The notes below the pieces were generated by a model that was not told where the DNA came from, did no database searches, and worked only from the letters and a program-made list of their open reading frames with translations. From Rhizobium sp. LC145 (GTDB lineage: Bacteria; Pseudomonadota; Alphaproteobacteria; Rhizobiales; Rhizobiaceae): a DNA stretch of 64,000 nt. The stretch covers positions 62,001 through 126,000 of the forward strand of contig NZ_LBHV01000012.1 in assembly GCF_001005825.1 (NCBI RefSeq), read 5' to 3'. Positions 62,297 to 64,000 of this stretch are shown piece after piece (the stretch's first letter is position 1; every line of letters begins with the position of its first letter). The position numbers and the translations under genes were made by a program.

Positions 62297-63637
62297 ATGC
62301 CCCATACGTCCGTATCGTCAGAGCTGCTTGCCTCCATACATAACAAAACAGCCAAAGCCGCAGTCATTGGTCTCGGGTATGTGGGTCTGCCGTTGGCGAT
62401 GGCGATCGCTCGGGCGGGATTCAAGGTCATGGGTTTCGATGTCGATCCGACCAAGATAACCGCCATCGAAGGAAACCGCAGCTACGTCGAGGCCGTTTCG
62501 GACGATACATTGGCGCGAGAGCGTGCCGCCGACCGCTTTTCTGCCACCTGTGACTTCGACAGGCTCGGCGAGTGCGACATCATCGCAATCTGCGTTCCCA
62601 CTCCTTTGACGGCCAATCGTGATCCCGATCTATCATTCGTGGAAAAGACGGCACGATCCATCGCGGCGACGCTGCGCTCCGGCCAACTCGTTGTGCTGGA
62701 GTCGACAACATATCCGGGCACAACTGACCAGATCGTCAAACCGATCCTGGAAGCCACCGGCTTGAGAAGCGGTGTTGAAGTCTTTCTCGGTTATTCACCG
62801 GAACGCGAGGACCCCGGAAATCGCAACTTCGCAACCTCAACGATACCCAAGGTCGTTTCCGGTGACGGGGAGATAGCACGTGAACTGATGGTTGCCTTCT
62901 ACGGTTCGATCATCAGTTCCGTCGTCCCAGTAGCCGATAATGCCACAGCGGAAGCTGTGAAGTTAACGGAGAACATCTTCCGCGCCGTAAACATCGCACT
63001 CGTCAACGAATTGAAGCTCGTCTACGACGCCATGGGCATCGATGTTTGGGAAGTCATCGATGCCGCCAAGACCAAGCCTTTCGGCTTCATGCCCTTCTAT
63101 CCAGGGCCCGGACTGGGTGGCCATTGCATTCCGATCGATCCCTTTTATCTTACCTGGAAATCGCGCGAATTCGATCAGCCGACTCGCTTCATCGAACTGG
63201 CGGGCGAGATCAACACCGCCATGCCGCGACACATCGTAAGCAAGCTTGCAGAAGCTTTAGATGTCCATCGCGGTATGGCCCTCAGCAGATCAAATGTGCT
63301 GATCGTCGGGCTCGCCTATAAAAAGAACGTGCCCGATATCCGCGAAAGCCCGTCGTTGCGCCTGATCGAGCTTATCGAGGCTCGCGGCGGCAGGACCAGC
63401 TATTACGACCCCTATGTACACGAGATACCCCCGACCCGGGAACATGCCGATCTGCGAGGTCGCAGGTCCATCAATTGGAACGAAGAAACCATCGCTGGTT
63501 TTGATGCCGTGCTGATCGCTACGGACCATGACTGCATCGACTATGTTTCGCTGGAGAAGTGGTCGCCGCTGATCATCGACACCCGAAACGTCTTTGCACG
63601 CCGCGGGCTTGTTTCCGACGTCGTCGTCAAAGCCTGA
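62297..63637 (+). CDS. UDP-sugar dehydrogenase (WecC/TviB type)
   Basis: 446 residues, NAD-dependent four-electron oxidation of a UDP-hexose or UDP-HexNAc to the uronic acid. Rossmann AAVIGLGYVGLPLAMAIARA; conserved YSPEREDPGNRNF; catalytic-region ENIFRAVNIALVNELKLVYD; PGLGGHCIPIDPFYLTW, where the Cys is the nucleophile; C-terminal VLIVGLAYKKNVPDIRESPS. The SPERxDPG and IPxDPFYL patterns point to UDP-HexNAc dehydrogenase rather than UDP-glucose dehydrogenase. It would supply an acidic sugar to the cluster. ATG at 62297 chosen over an upstream TTG. Confidence 0.93.
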   Translation: MPHTSVSSELLASIHNKTAKAAVIGLGYVGLPLAMAIARAGFKVMGFDVDPTKITAIEGNRSYVEAVSDDTLARERAADRFSATCDFDRLGECDIIAICVPTPLTANRDPDLSFVEKTARSIAATLRSGQLVVLESTTYPGTTDQIVKPILEATGLRSGVEVFLGYSPEREDPGNRNFATSTIPKVVSGDGEIARELMVAFYGSIISSVVPVADNATAEAVKLTENIFRAVNIALVNELKLVYDAMGIDVWEVIDAAKTKPFGFMPFYPGPGLGGHCIPIDPFYLTWKSREFDQPTRFIELAGEINTAMPRHIVSKLAEALDVHRGMALSRSNVLIVGLAYKKNVPDIRESPSLRLIELIEARGGRTSYYDPYVHEIPPTREHADLRGRRSINWNEETIAGFDAVLIATDHDCIDYVSLEKWSPLIIDTRNVFARRGLVSDVVVKA

Positions 63638-63661
63638 TCATAGTCAACTTGAGGATAAACG

Positions 63662-64000
63662 ATGAGCCGATTGGATACGTTCATCGCGCGAATGACCGCG
63701 CAACGGGATCTGCTGAACCATATTCATGCGAACAATATGGTTCCAGCAGAGGGGGCAATACTCGAAATTGGTCTGGGCAACGGACGGACCTACAGTCATC
63801 TCCAACAGTTGTTTCCCGACCGCAGGATCATAGCCTTCGACCGCCGAGTTGCGGCGCATCGCACGAGACTACCCGAAACTGAGAACCTCGTTGTGGGCGA
63901 GATAGAGGAGACTGGGCTACAATTCGCAGGATGCAATGCGGCACTGGTGCATGCCGACATAGGGACCGGTTACCCCGAACAGGACGCCCTAATCTTGAGG
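63662..64000 (+). CDS. Class I SAM-dependent methyltransferase, partial
   Basis: Starts at ATG 63662 behind GAGGAT, 24 nt after the dehydrogenase. The visible 113 residues contain the SAM-binding glycine loop AILEIGLGNGRTYSHLQQLF, the acidic residue at the end of beta 2 (IIAFDRRVAAH) and a later ALVHADIG. The gene runs off the window end. It probably methylates a sugar or lipid intermediate of the glycan. Confidence 0.85.
   Translation, partial: MSRLDTFIARMTAQRDLLNHIHANNMVPAEGAILEIGLGNGRTYSHLQQLFPDRRIIAFDRRVAAHRTRLPETENLVVGEIEETGLQFAGCNAALVHADIGTGYPEQDALILR

Noticed and set aside
1..64000. CRISPR arrays, tRNA or rRNA genes, complete insertion sequences, replication origin
   Set aside because: No regularly spaced identical repeats, cloverleaf-like segments, transposase frames with terminal repeats or repABC-type genes were seen. 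The fic repeats are too irregular and lack spacers of constant length to be CRISPR.

Overview
The window looks like an accessory, probably plasmid-borne or island-like, segment of a Rhizobiaceae genome (Rhizobium/Agrobacterium/Sinorhizobium group). This is inferred from GC-rich codon use, the many ABC uptake operons with LacI or IclR regulators, a Usg protein beside a groESL operon with a CIRCE element, and numerous PIN-type toxin-antitoxin modules. No rRNA, tRNA, CRISPR array or complete insertion sequence was seen.

Layout. (1) 1-6934, minus strand: a LacI-headed operon with a CUT1 sugar ABC transporter and a cytoplasmic GH127 beta-L-arabinofuranosidase, probably for plant arabino-oligosaccharides. 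(2) 7249-8535: a FitA/VapC-like toxin-antitoxin pair and an unknown gene. (3) 8815-15509: usg, groES, groEL, small rhizobial proteins, a GT4 glycosyltransferase and a GDE-type glucosidase, which reads like a stress block. (4) 15510-26319: sparse accessory DNA with a manganese catalase, a Phd/PIN pair run together with a second Phd-like gene and a tyrosine integrase, small exported or membrane proteins, an SDR enzyme, a diguanylate cyclase and another Phd/PIN pair. (5) 26749-35233, plus strand: IclR, a ferric/spermidine-type ABC transporter with a double-domain permease, then CoA-transferase, CoA-ester lyase, 2-hydroxyacid dehydrogenase and RraA-like aldolase. This appears to be a complete uptake-and-cleavage pathway for an unidentified organic acid.

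(6) 35318-39256: a decayed zone with a frameshifted PIN toxin-antitoxin pair, an apparently intact class II Fic protein preceded by six copies of a TAA-N4-TTTTCGAT-like repeat, and remnants of an RND efflux pump and of two PhnE-type permeases. (7) 39257-48685: a LacI-headed ribose-type ABC operon with a phosphotriesterase-family hydrolase and a GATase1-like protein, next to an M20 amidohydrolase, a cysteine-free TenA, a BtpA/SgcQ protein and a PfkB kinase. The combination suggests an uncharacterised catabolic or salvage pathway. (8) 49346-64000: a glycan locus of glycosyltransferases, a polysaccharide deacetylase, a nucleotide-sugar dehydrogenase and a methyltransferase, interrupted by a four-gene oligopeptide-type ABC transporter.

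The three sugar or acid ABC operons share one detail: a strong GC-rich stem-loop directly after the binding-protein gene. In the third operon this hairpin lies inside the start of the ATPase gene. The best candidates for undescribed biology are the TenA/M20/BtpA/phosphotriesterase cluster, the CoA-lyase/RraA operon, the antitoxin-integrase operon and the repeat array in front of fic.
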